This document shows, in pieces, positions 27,968-36,119 of a stretch of 39,456 nucleotides of DNA; the first letter of the stretch is position 1, and every line of letters begins with the position of its first letter. Under the pieces are notes generated by a model. That model was given only the letters and a program-made list of their open reading frames with translations, searched no databases and was not told the origin of the DNA. The position numbers and the translations under genes were made by a program. The stretch is from Muribaculaceae bacterium. GTDB lineage: Bacteria; Bacteroidota; Bacteroidia; Bacteroidales; Muribaculaceae. The stretch lies in the NCBI GenBank assembly GCA_017620715.1, contig JAGAUN010000013.1:1-39456 (forward strand), given 5' to 3'.

Positions 27968-29719
27968 TTAGTCTTGCTGTAGGTTCGCGGCACGGCTCAC
28001 CCACTCCTTCACCTCTTCGACGGTAGGATTGGTGTATCCGAGCTTGTATTTCTTATTCAGGCCGCAAATATCCTGCTGCAGCTTTCCGGCCGATGCGGCT
28101 GCGCCGAGTTGCGCCAGAGTGAGTATGCCGAGCTTATACAGGCCGGGCACCCATTCGGCGGGAACGCCAACGGTGGCAAACACCTCGGCCTTGTCGCGCT
28201 GCGGCTGCTTCTCGGGGCGCATCTGCGGGAAGAAGAGCACCTCCTGTATGGTGGTCTGGCCGGTCATGAGCATCACCAGACGGTCCATGCCTATGCCCAT
28301 GCCCGATGTGGGGGGCATGCCGTATTCCAGAGCGCGTATAAAGTCGTGGTCAATAATCATAGCCTCGTCGTCGCCCTTCTCACCCAGTCGCATCTGCTCT
28401 ACGAAACGCTCATACTGGTCAATGGGGTCGTTGAGCTCGGAGTATGCATTGGCAAGCTCCTTGCCGTTGACCATCAGCTCGAAGCGCTCCGTAAGCTCGG
28501 GATTGTCGCGGTGACGCTTGGTGAGCGGCGACATCTCTATAGGATAGTCGATTATGAACGTAGGCTGTATGTAGTGGCCCTCGCACTTCTCGCCGAATAT
28601 CTCGTCGATGAGCTTTCCCTTTCCGAGCGAAGGATCAACCTCTATACCGAGGTCGGCACATACCTTGCGCAGTGCCTCCTCATCCATACCGTCGATATCA
28701 ACGCCGGTATGCTCTATAATGGCCTCGCGCATGGTCACGCGTCGGAAAGGCGCCTTAAACGATATAGTGGTATCGCCTACCTTCACCTCGGTGGTGCCGT
28801 TCACATCGCGGCATATCTTCTCGAGCATCCGCTCGGTGAAGTCCATCATCCAGTTGTAGTCTTTGTAAGCCACATATATCTCCATGCAGGTAAACTCCGG
28901 ATTGTGTGTACGGTCCATACCCTCGTTGCGGAAGTTTTTCGAGAATTCATACACACCGTCAAAGCCGCCTACTATCAGACGTTTGAGATACAGCTCGTCG
29001 GCAATACGCATATACAGCGGAATGTCGAGGGCGTTGTGGTGGGTGATAAACGGACGCGCCGACGCCCCGCCGGGGATGGCCTGCAGTATGGGGGTCTCAA
29101 CCTCCATGTAGCCGTGCGAGTTGAAATACTCGCGCATGGAGTTGTAAACACGGGTGCGCTTTATGAATATCTCTTTCACCCCGTCATTTACCACCAGGTC
29201 GACATAGCGGCGGCGGTAACGCAACTCGGGGTCGTCGAAAGCATCGTAAGTCACTCCGTCTTTCACCTTCACGATAGGAAGCGGACGCAGCGACTTCGAC
29301 AGCACCGTAAGGCTGCGGGCATGTATCGTCACCTCACCCATCTGGGTGCGGAACACATATCCCTCTACCCCGATAAAGTCGCCTATGTCGAGCAACTTCT
29401 TCACCACGGTGTTGTAGAGTTCCTTGTCGTCGCCCGGACACAGGTCGTCGCGACTGATATAAACCTGTATACGCCCTTCAGCGTCCTGAAGCTCTATAAA
29501 CGAAGCCTTGCCCATCACGCGGCGGCTCATTATGCGGCCGGCTACCGACACATCGCGGCGCGGTGCGTCGTCGGCAAAATTCTCCTTTATTTCTTTCGAC
29601 ATCCCGGTTACCGGAAATTCGGCTGCGGGATACGGGTCGATGCCCAAGGCACGCATCTGGTCGAGGCTGCCCCGGCGCACTATTTCTTGCTCAGATAGTT
29701 CGAGTGGATTTATAGCCAT
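27968..29719 (-). CDS. lysS: Lysyl-tRNA synthetase, class II, with C-terminal extension
   Basis: The 583-residue enzyme has an N-terminal OB-fold anticodon domain ([20 protein letters not shown]) and a class II core. Motif 2 is [20 protein letters not shown] and motif 3 is [15 protein letters not shown] followed by [14 protein letters not shown]. coli LysS is about 505 residues; the last 75 or so here (from [20 protein letters not shown]) form an extra small helical domain found in Bacteroidetes LysRS as I recall, with helix-hairpin-helix-like character. It charges tRNA-Lys in the cytoplasm. It heads the lysS-gpsA-pgi unit, with a -7 box about 46 nt upstream. Confidence 0.96.
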   Translation of the reverse strand: MAINPLELSEQEIVRRGSLDQMRALGIDPYPAAEFPVTGMSKEIKENFADDAPRRDVSVAGRIMSRRVMGKASFIELQDAEGRIQVYISRDDLCPGDDKELYNTVVKKLLDIGDFIGVEGYVFRTQMGEVTIHARSLTVLSKSLRPLPIVKVKDGVTYDAFDDPELRYRRRYVDLVVNDGVKEIFIKRTRVYNSMREYFNSHGYMEVETPILQAIPGGASARPFITHHNALDIPLYMRIADELYLKRLIVGGFDGVYEFSKNFRNEGMDRTHNPEFTCMEIYVAYKDYNWMMDFTERMLEKICRDVNGTTEVKVGDTTISFKAPFRRVTMREAIIEHTGVDIDGMDEEALRKVCADLGIEVDPSLGKGKLIDEIFGEKCEGHYIQPTFIIDYPIEMSPLTKRHRDNPELTERFELMVNGKELANAYSELNDPIDQYERFVEQMRLGEKGDDEAMIIDHDFIRALEYGMPPTSGMGIGMDRLVMLMTGQTTIQEVLFFPQMRPEKQPQRDKAEVFATVGVPAEWVPGLYKLGILTLAQLGAAASAGKLQQDICGLNKKYKLGYTNPTVEEVKEWVSRAANLQQD

Positions 29720-29764
29720 TGGTTATGATAAGATTCGTAAGATTGACTATTGGGTTTATTTTTG

Positions 29765-29772
29765 CAAAATTA
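29765..29772 (-). promoter_or_regulatory. -7 promoter box for lysS-gpsA-pgi
   Basis: The minus strand reads TAATTTTG, an exact TAnnTTTG match, with a leader of about 40 nt to the ATG at 29719. A TTG at 29793-29795 (minus strand) sits 20 nt upstream, the expected -33 spacing. Confidence 0.6.
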
Positions 29773-29806
29773 AGCAAAATCCCACGCCAAATCAATAGCT
29801 TTCTTA

Positions 29807-31522
29807 TCAATATTGACTAATAAGTGCCTCGTAATATCTCGCGGCAGTGTATTTGCCGAGGGCTTCGGCGGCAATCTCGCCTCGGCGCTGCGGCTCGCGC
29901 CACATCTGCTCAATCGCCTTGGCAAGACTTTCGGCCGAACCGCTCTCAAACGTCAATCCATTGCCTCGGTCAAGAAGTTCTGGTATGCCGCCTATTGCGG
30001 CGCCGAGCACCGGCGTACCCGCGCACAGCGATTCTATCACGCCCAACGGATTGTTTTCATACCACTCCGACGCTATCACCGAGAATCTTGCACCGGTGAG
30101 CAACCGCCGTATCTCCTCAGGCCCGATATGCCCTGTGAAACGTATGTTCGGAGTCTTCCCATACCGCTCCTCGAGCTCGGGGCGCATAGGGCCGTCGCCG
30201 GCCACCACCAGCGGATAGCGGGCCGACACAGCAGCGCGCAGCAGCGTCTCCACACCCTTCTCGGCCGAGAGACGCCCCACGTAGCAGTAGTAAGTCGCTG
30301 AGGGATAGGCGTTATTTACCCCCCCCATGTTAAATATTGTTAACAACTCCTCTTGGTATTTCTCCGACGCAAATTTGGTCAGGGCGGCGTCAATTATAGC
30401 AGCGCGGTCATACTGCTTATTCCAGGCCTCTTTAACGGCCTCGGCGAGGCTTTCGGCCGAACCGCTTTCGAATGTCACACCGTTATGCTCGTCCAACAGC
30501 TCGGGTATGCCGCCGGTAGCGGCGCCTGCCACAGGCGTGCCGGTGCAAAGCGACTCTATCACGCCGAGCGGATTATTGTCGTAACACTCCGAGGGCATTA
30601 CCGACAGCCGCGCGCCGGCAAGCAGCGCCTTCACCTGTGCGGGCTCAATACGGCCAAGCCACTCTATCTGCCTGCAGTGGCTGTAACGCGCCTTAAGGTC
30701 GGCAGCAAGAGGGCCGTCGCCCGCTATCTTCAGGGTATACGGCAATGTGGCGGCTGCTTTGAGCAGGGTCTCCACACCTTTCTCGGCCGAGAGACGTCCC
30801 ACGTAGCAGTAGTATTGGCCGGGGGTATCGGCCGCGTTTTCAAGCTTCTGCGCCATCTCGTCGGTGATGAAGTTGGAGAGCACACGCAATTTCGATTTAT
30901 CAAACCCGTCGGCCGCCATCTTTTCGGCCATAAAGGCGCTCGGACAGATAAACACATCGGTATACCGCTGCAATCGGCGCCTGTTCCAGCGCAGCGCCTC
31001 GATATAGGCAATGACACTCGCCGCGAGCGACCCCTTCATGCAGCGGGTTCTGGCAACGGGCAGCTTGAAACCGCCTATACAGTCCTCGCACACCTTTCCG
31101 GCCCTCAGGCACGAGTAGGCCGGACATATCAGCTTGTAATCGTGAAGAGTCCACACCACCCGTATGCCGCGCTTGTGCGCCATCTCGGCCACTACGGGCG
31201 AGAGATATGAGTGTATATTGTTGAGATGCACCACATCGGGCTTGAAATCATTGAGCAGGCGGCCAAACCGGCGCTTCACCTCTCCCATGCCGAGGGTGCG
31301 GCCCACGGCCGTGAGCTTATTACGGATACCGCCCCCGAAGCTCACCTCGGCAGGCCAGTAGCCGCTCCACACAGAGGGCAGATTATCGGGGTACTGCATG
31401 GCAAACACAGCCACCTCGTGGCCCGAGCGGCGCAGCAGTTCCTCGAGATTGAGAGCGTATATACAGTCGCCGCCACGGCGATAGTAAAACTTCGTTACTA
31501 TTAATACTTTTTTCTTATTCAT
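29807..31522 (-). CDS. GT4-family glycosyltransferase with duplicated donor-binding domain
   Basis: The 571-residue protein has one GT-B acceptor domain (residues 1-225: VLIVTKFYYRRGGDCIYALN, VWTLHDYKLICPAYSCL). Two full donor-binding Rossmann domains follow in tandem, at 237-395 and 411-568. Both begin with the identical YYCYVGRLSAEKGVETLL, and both contain AGDGP and NPLGVIESLC.GTPV and end with TFESGSAESLA. Copy 2 keeps the E-x7-E signature (E489, E497); copy 1 has D315 at the first position with E323. Ordinary GT4 enzymes are about 370-400 residues with one such domain. The role is probably surface polysaccharide synthesis; substrates are unknown. It lies 24 bp after the sigma-54 activator gene. 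Confidence 0.88.
   Translation of the reverse strand: MNKKKVLIVTKFYYRRGGDCIYALNLEELLRRSGHEVAVFAMQYPDNLPSVWSGYWPAEVSFGGGIRNKLTAVGRTLGMGEVKRRFGRLLNDFKPDVVHLNNIHSYLSPVVAEMAHKRGIRVVWTLHDYKLICPAYSCLRAGKVCEDCIGGFKLPVARTRCMKGSLAASVIAYIEALRWNRRRLQRYTDVFICPSAFMAEKMAADGFDKSKLRVLSNFITDEMAQKLENAADTPGQYYCYVGRLSAEKGVETLLKAAATLPYTLKIAGDGPLAADLKARYSHCRQIEWLGRIEPAQVKALLAGARLSVMPSECYDNNPLGVIESLCTGTPVAGAATGGIPELLDEHNGVTFESGSAESLAEAVKEAWNKQYDRAAIIDAALTKFASEKYQEELLTIFNMGGVNNAYPSATYYCYVGRLSAEKGVETLLRAAVSARYPLVVAGDGPMRPELEERYGKTPNIRFTGHIGPEEIRRLLTGARFSVIASEWYENNPLGVIESLCAGTPVLGAAIGGIPELLDRGNGLTFESGSAESLAKAIEQMWREPQRRGEIAAEALGKYTAARYYEALISQY
29810..30292 (-). repeat. Intragenic duplication, copy 2 (donor-binding domain)
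   Basis: This encodes residues 411-571 of the glycosyltransferase and aligns throughout with residues 237-395. The first 18 codons are nearly identical to copy 1 at DNA level, including the shared TCTCGGCCGAGAGACG (plus strand). The rest has diverged, so the duplication is old or the start has been homogenised. Confidence 0.75.
30338..30814 (-). repeat. Intragenic duplication, copy 1 (donor-binding domain)
   Basis: This encodes residues 237-395. It is followed by a 15-residue linker (LLTIFNMGGVNNAYPS region) before copy 2. The offset between copies is 174 codons, in frame with no stop. Confidence 0.75.
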
Positions 31523-31546
31523 GGCAAGAGATTGGCTTGGGGCCTC

Positions 31547-32755
31547 TTATTCGAGCCCGTATTCTTTGATTTTGCGATAAAGGGTGCGCTCGGATATATT
31601 GAGGGCGCGCGCTGCGGCCTTGCGCCGTCCGCCACTCTTCTCCAGAGCCACGCGTATGCTTTCGCGCTCAGTCTGCTCAAGGGTGGGCAGCTCGGAGTCT
31701 GACTCCACAACATCCTGCACGGGATGCGTCAGCTGCAGTATGTCGGTAGCCGGACTGGTATACTTCACAAGTGAGCAAGGCATCTCGGCCGGCACCGCAG
31801 GCGTTCCCGGGGCAAGTTCGGCTATCTCGCGGCGCAGCGAGTCAATCTCGCGCTGCATTCTGAACAGCATGTTGAACACCACCTCGCGCTCCTGCTCGTA
31901 GCGGTGCGACGTAGGTGCGCTTACGGTAGCCGGAGCATACACCATGGCGGCCGGCGGCAGATACTGCTCGAGCACGGCGGCCGATATCTCCTCGCCGGGA
32001 TTGAACAGTGCCATCTGCTCCACTATGTTCTTGAGCTGACGCACATTGCCGGGCCAACGGTAGTGCAGCATGGTGGTGCGGGCATCGTCGGCAAAACTTA
32101 TGGTAGGCATGGAGTAGCGCTCCGAAAAATCGCGGGCAAACTTCCGGGCCAGCAACATTATATCCGACCCGCGGTCGCGCAGCGGCGGCACGGCTATCTG
32201 CACCGTCGACAGGCGGTAATAAAGATCTTCGCGGAAACGGCCCGCCTCCACAGCCTCGAGCATATTCACATTGGTGGCGGCCACCACGCGTATATTGGTT
32301 TTCTGCACGGTCGACGAGCCTACCTTCAGAAACTCGCCGCTCTCCAACACCCTCAGCAATCGGGCCTGAGTGGTGAGGGGCAGCTCCGCCACCTCATCGA
32401 GGAATATAGTGCCGCCGTCGGCCTCCTCGAAGTAACCCTTGCGGGCAGCCACAGCGCCGGTAAACGACCCCTTTTCGTGGCCGAACAGCTCCGAGTCGAT
32501 GGTACCCTCAGGTATGGCGCCACAGTTCACGGCTATATACCTGCTGTGCTTGCGGGGCGAGAAATTGTGTATAATCTGCGGAAAAAACTCCTTGCCCGTA
32601 CCGCTCTCGCCGGTAACGAGCACCGACAGGTCAATCGGCGCTACCTGTATGGCACGCGTCACAGCCCCTATCAGGGCGGGCGCATTGCCCACAATGCCGA
32701 AGCGGCGTTTGGCTTCAGCTACCTCGGGCGATATGTCGGGGATATTTACTTGCAT
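31547..32755 (-). CDS. Sigma-54 activator (AAA+ enhancer-binding protein) lacking a receiver domain
   Basis: The 402-residue protein consists of a central sigma-54-interacting AAA+ domain and a Fis-type helix-turn-helix. Walker A is GESGTGKE (residues 49-56), the loop that contacts sigma-54 is GSFTGA (96-101, Ser in place of the usual Ala), Walker B is GGTIFLDEVAEL, and the arginine-finger region is RFREDLYYRLS. The C-terminal HTH is RRKAAARALNISERTLYRKI. Only about 20 residues precede the AAA+ core, so there is no receiver, GAF or PAS input domain; control must come from partner proteins or expression. It should activate RpoN promoters. It lies between ansA (19 bp) and the double-domain glycosyltransferase (24 bp). 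Confidence 0.92.
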   Translation of the reverse strand: MQVNIPDISPEVAEAKRRFGIVGNAPALIGAVTRAIQVAPIDLSVLVTGESGTGKEFFPQIIHNFSPRKHSRYIAVNCGAIPEGTIDSELFGHEKGSFTGAVAARKGYFEEADGGTIFLDEVAELPLTTQARLLRVLESGEFLKVGSSTVQKTNIRVVAATNVNMLEAVEAGRFREDLYYRLSTVQIAVPPLRDRGSDIMLLARKFARDFSERYSMPTISFADDARTTMLHYRWPGNVRQLKNIVEQMALFNPGEEISAAVLEQYLPPAAMVYAPATVSAPTSHRYEQEREVVFNMLFRMQREIDSLRREIAELAPGTPAVPAEMPCSLVKYTSPATDILQLTHPVQDVVESDSELPTLEQTERESIRVALEKSGGRRKAAARALNISERTLYRKIKEYGLE

Positions 32756-32774
32756 CTTATTTTTGCTGTGTGTA

Positions 32775-33821
32775 TCAAGGATGTAGGGTAATCTCTCCGC
32801 GCAGCGACACCCCGAGCAGCTCGCTTACACGCCGCGGGGTATATCCGGCGCCGAAGAGAAACATCAGTTTGGTCAGCGCGGCCTCGGTGGTCATGTCGCC
32901 GCCCGATATCGCGCCTGCACACGCCAGAGCGTTGCCGGCGGCGTAGCGACGGCTCACACTGCCGTTGACGCACTGGGTCACATTGAGCACCACCACGCCA
33001 CGCTCCACAGCCTCTTTCACCGCTTCGGTAAACCATTGTGCGGTGGGAGCATTGCCTGCACCGTAGGTCTTGAGCACTATGCCCTTCACTCCGGGGGTGG
33101 CCAGCTGATGACGCAGTATGTCGGGACGGAGGCCGGGGAAGAGGTCAATCACCATTACCGACGTATTGAGATTGCAATAACTCTTCAGCGGCGTATGGGG
33201 TGAATGCGAGTGGCGCATCAGCGCCTCCTCGTGAAAGTTGATGCCGAGACCTATCTTGGCCAATTCTGGATAGTTGTGGCTCTTGAAGGCGTTGAAGTTG
33301 TCAGCGCTGCGTTTGGTGGCGCGGTTGCCACGCCACAGATAGTCCTCGAAAAGTATGGCCACCTCCTGCACCATGGGCTCACCATCGGAGGTGCGCGCGG
33401 CAGCTATCTGCACGGCCGTAATCAGATTCTCCTCACCGTCGGTACGCACCTCGCCGATAGGCAGCTGCGAACCGGTGATTATGACCGGCTTGCGCAGATT
33501 CTCCAGCATAAACGACAGTGCCGAAGCGGTATACGCCATGGTATCGGTGCCGTGAAGCACCACAAACCCGTCGTACTTGTCGTAATTCTGCTCTATGGCG
33601 CGCGTTATATCCACCCAGTGCTGCGGATTCATATCGCTCGAATCGATAGGCGGCTCAAACGATATGTTGTCGATGCGGTAATTGAGCATCTTCATCTTGG
33701 GCACATTATCAATGAGGTGCGTGAAGTCAAACGGCTCGAGCGCACGCGTCACGGGGTTTTCAATCATACCGATTGTACCTCCGGTGTAGATGAGCAATAT
33801 ACGTGGCTGAGTGGGCGACAT
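32775..33821 (-). CDS. ansA: Type I L-asparaginase
   Basis: The 348-residue protein has both asparaginase threonine motifs: LIYTGGTIGM near the N-terminus and VVLHGTDTMAYTASAL (Thr-Asp pair). Further family segments are PVIITGSQLPIGEVRTDGEEN and GIVLKTYGAGNAP. There is no signal peptide, so it is the cytoplasmic type I enzyme that converts asparagine to aspartate and ammonia. Its length is typical for the Bacteroidetes members. It is 42 bp downstream of metG and 19 bp upstream of the sigma-54 activator gene, so it is probably in one transcription unit with them. Confidence 0.93.
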   Translation of the reverse strand: MSPTQPRILLIYTGGTIGMIENPVTRALEPFDFTHLIDNVPKMKMLNYRIDNISFEPPIDSSDMNPQHWVDITRAIEQNYDKYDGFVVLHGTDTMAYTASALSFMLENLRKPVIITGSQLPIGEVRTDGEENLITAVQIAAARTSDGEPMVQEVAILFEDYLWRGNRATKRSADNFNAFKSHNYPELAKIGLGINFHEEALMRHSHSPHTPLKSYCNLNTSVMVIDLFPGLRPDILRHQLATPGVKGIVLKTYGAGNAPTAQWFTEAVKEAVERGVVVLNVTQCVNGSVSRRYAAGNALACAGAISGGDMTTEAALTKLMFLFGAGYTPRRVSELLGVSLRGEITLHP

Positions 33822-33863
33822 TGGCTTGGTCTGTGGCTATGAGGTGATTGAGGGGGGATTACA

Positions 33864-35906
33864 TTATTTTATCTGGGCGCCCGGCACTACGGGTGCCATC
33901 GGGGTAATGAGGGCGAGCGAACCGTCGGCATTCTCGGCCGAGAGTATCATGCCCTGCGAGAGTATGCCGCGCAGCTTGCGCGGGGGCAGATTGGCTATAA
34001 AGCACACCTGCTTGCCCACCAATGTGGCGGGGTCATAATGCTTGGCTATGCCCGACACTATGGTGCGGCGCTCCAGACCGTCGTCTATGAGGAAGCGCAG
34101 CAGCTTGTCGGCCTTAGGCACACGCTCGCACTCTATCACGGTGCCCACGCGCAGGTCGCTCTTGGCAAATGTATCGAAATCCACATCGGGAGCCTGCGGC
34201 TCGGCATGGAAATTCTTTATCTTGTTCTCCTCCTTGATGCGCGCTAAACGTTGCTGCTGAGCCTCTATGGCTTCGTCGGAAATCTTTTCGAAGAGCAGCT
34301 CGGGCTGAGCAAGCTCGCTGTCGGCTTTCACTATATCGAACCGGCCGAGCATCTGCCACTCCACCTTGTCGAGGCCGAGCATAGTGCGCAGTTTGGCTGA
34401 GCTGAACGGCAGGAACGGCTCAAAAGCTATCGAGAGATTGGCGCAAAGCTGAAGCGACACATTGAGCACCGTGGCCACGCGGCCCATATCGGTCTTGGCT
34501 AACTTCCACGGCTCGGTCTCCTGCAGATACTTGTTGCCTAAACGGGCTATATCCATAGCGCAGCGCACACCCTCGCGGAAGTGGAACAGGTCAAGATTCT
34601 CGCTCTCGGCCTTAGCGGCAGCCTGCACATCGGCAATCAGAGCGCGGTCTATGTCGAGCAGCTCGCCCTGAGCCGGCACCTTGCCGCCGAAATATTTGTG
34701 GGTAAGCACCATGGCTCGGTTCACGAAGTTGCCCAATATGGCCACAAGCTCATTATTGTTGCGAGCCTGAAACTCCGCCCAGGTGAAATCATTGTCGCGT
34801 GTCTCCGGAGCATTGGCCGTGAGCACATAGCGCAGCACATCCTGCTTGCCGGGGAAATCGCGCAGATATTCGTGAAGCCACACAGCCCAGTTGCGCGAAG
34901 TAGAAATCTTGTCGCCCTCGAGATTGAGGAACTCGTTCGAAGGCACATTGTCGGGCAGCTGGAACCCGTCGCCGTAGGCCATGAGCATAGCCGGGAACAC
35001 AATGCAGTGAAACACAATATTGTCCTTGCCTATGAAATTGATAATGCGCGATTCGGGGTCTTTCCAGTACTTCTCCCATGTATCGGGCAAAATCTCCTTT
35101 GTATTCGATATATATCCGATGGGCGCGTCAAACCATACATAGAGCACCTTGCCTTCGGCACCCTCCACAGGCACCGGCACGCCCCAGTTCAGGTCGCGGC
35201 TCACCGCACGCGGCTGCAGACTGAGGTCGAGCCACGACTTGCATTGCCCGTACACATTCGGGCGCCACTCCTTATGGCCCTCCAGTATCCACTTGCGCAG
35301 AGCCTCTTCATAGTTGTTGAGCGGCAGATACCAGTGCGATGTAGAGCGGAGCGACACAGGAGCCGACGTGAGGCGCGAATGCGGATTGATAAGGTCGGTA
35401 GCATTGAGCGACGACCCGCAGGCCTCGCACTGGTCGCCGTAAGCGCGGTCGCTTCCGCAACGCGGACAGGTACCCATCACGTAGCGGTCGGCCAGGAACT
35501 CACCGGCCTGCTCGTCGTAAAGTTGCTCCGAAGTATGCAGTTCAAACACACCCTTGTCGTAGAGACGGCGGAAAAACTCGCTCGCCGTACGCGAGTGAAT
35601 CTCCGAGGTAGTGCGCGAATACACATCAAACGAAATACCCAGCTCCTCCATCGAATCCTTGATAATCTTATGATAACGGTCAACGATATCCTGAGGAGTA
35701 ACGCCCTCCTCGCGGGCCTTTATAGTGATAGGCACACCATGCTCGTCGCTGCCGCCGATCATCACCACATCCTCACCCTTGAGGCGCAGATAGCGTACAT
35801 ATTCGTCAGCCGGAATGTAGACACCCGCCAGGTGGCCGATATGAACCGGGCCGTTGGCGTAAGGCAAAGCAGTAGTTACGAGAGTGCGTTTATAGTTCTT
35901 GCTCAT
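33864..35906 (-). CDS. metG: Methionyl-tRNA synthetase with C-terminal tRNA-binding domain
   Basis: I start the 680-residue protein at ATG 35906 ([20 protein letters not shown]); the longer frame to 35957 adds a hydrophobic stretch before the conserved start and would overlap the leader. The class I motif is HIGH in VHIGHLAG. The zinc knuckle is [18 protein letters not shown] with four cysteines. The KMSKS loop appears as DKISTS. An anticodon-binding helical domain follows, and the last 110 residues form a Trbp111-like tRNA-binding OB fold ([20 protein letters not shown]). It charges tRNA-Met. It has its own -7 box at 35962-35969 and leads the metG-ansA-activator-glycosyltransferase run. Confidence 0.96.
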   Translation of the reverse strand: MSKNYKRTLVTTALPYANGPVHIGHLAGVYIPADEYVRYLRLKGEDVVMIGGSDEHGVPITIKAREEGVTPQDIVDRYHKIIKDSMEELGISFDVYSRTTSEIHSRTASEFFRRLYDKGVFELHTSEQLYDEQAGEFLADRYVMGTCPRCGSDRAYGDQCEACGSSLNATDLINPHSRLTSAPVSLRSTSHWYLPLNNYEEALRKWILEGHKEWRPNVYGQCKSWLDLSLQPRAVSRDLNWGVPVPVEGAEGKVLYVWFDAPIGYISNTKEILPDTWEKYWKDPESRIINFIGKDNIVFHCIVFPAMLMAYGDGFQLPDNVPSNEFLNLEGDKISTSRNWAVWLHEYLRDFPGKQDVLRYVLTANAPETRDNDFTWAEFQARNNNELVAILGNFVNRAMVLTHKYFGGKVPAQGELLDIDRALIADVQAAAKAESENLDLFHFREGVRCAMDIARLGNKYLQETEPWKLAKTDMGRVATVLNVSLQLCANLSIAFEPFLPFSSAKLRTMLGLDKVEWQMLGRFDIVKADSELAQPELLFEKISDEAIEAQQQRLARIKEENKIKNFHAEPQAPDVDFDTFAKSDLRVGTVIECERVPKADKLLRFLIDDGLERRTIVSGIAKHYDPATLVGKQVCFIANLPPRKLRGILSQGMILSAENADGSLALITPMAPVVPGAQIK

Positions 35907-35961
35907 ATTCAGAATAATTATAAAGAAAGCCCGCCAAAGCAAGCGTAAAATATTCAACCTA

Positions 35962-35969
35962 CAAATTTA
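35962..35969 (-). promoter_or_regulatory. -7 promoter box for metG
   Basis: The minus strand reads TAAATTTG, an exact TAnnTTTG match, giving a leader of about 50 nt to ATG 35906. A TTG (35990-35992, minus strand) sits 20 nt upstream, the expected -33 spacing. Confidence 0.6.
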
Positions 35970-36015
35970 GCAATAATTCCAAATTAAGACAATACCCACC
36001 CCGCACCCCACAATC

Positions 36016-36050
36016 GTGAATTGTGCATTGTGAATTGTGCATTGTGAATT
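36016..36050. repeat. 14-nt tandem repeat, 2.5 copies
   Basis: GTGAATTGTGCATT occurs at 36016-36029 and 36030-36043, followed by GTGAATT at 36044-36050, with no mismatches. It lies between the secDF terminator and the metG promoter. Such AT-rich minisatellites are copy-number variable by slippage. Confidence 0.75.
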
Positions 36051-36061
36051 ATCAAAAGTGT

Positions 36062-36089
36062 GCGGGCGCCCCCAGATAGGAGCGCCCGC
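36062..36089 (-). terminator. Probable secDF terminator hairpin
   Basis: GCGGGCGC (36062-36069) and GCGCCCGC (36082-36089) form a perfect 8-bp GC stem 31 bp after the secDF stop. On the minus strand ACACTTTTGA follows, a short T-run. On the plus strand CGATTTTTG follows, but no plus-strand gene needs it. Confidence 0.55.
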
Positions 36090-36119
36090 GCGATTTTTGA
36101 TTTATGCTATTGCTAAAGA

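Noticed and set aside
28109..29698. Long plus-strand open frame (529 codons) opposite lysS
   Set aside because: It is the mirror of a clear lysyl-tRNA synthetase with all class II motifs; the opposite frame is low-complexity and featureless.
34581..35948. Long plus-strand open frame (455 codons) opposite metG
   Set aside because: It is a shadow of metG codon bias, with no recognisable motif or promoter box.
36016..36050. Possible CRISPR-like repeats
   Set aside because: The 14-nt units are directly adjacent with no spacers, and no cas gene is present.
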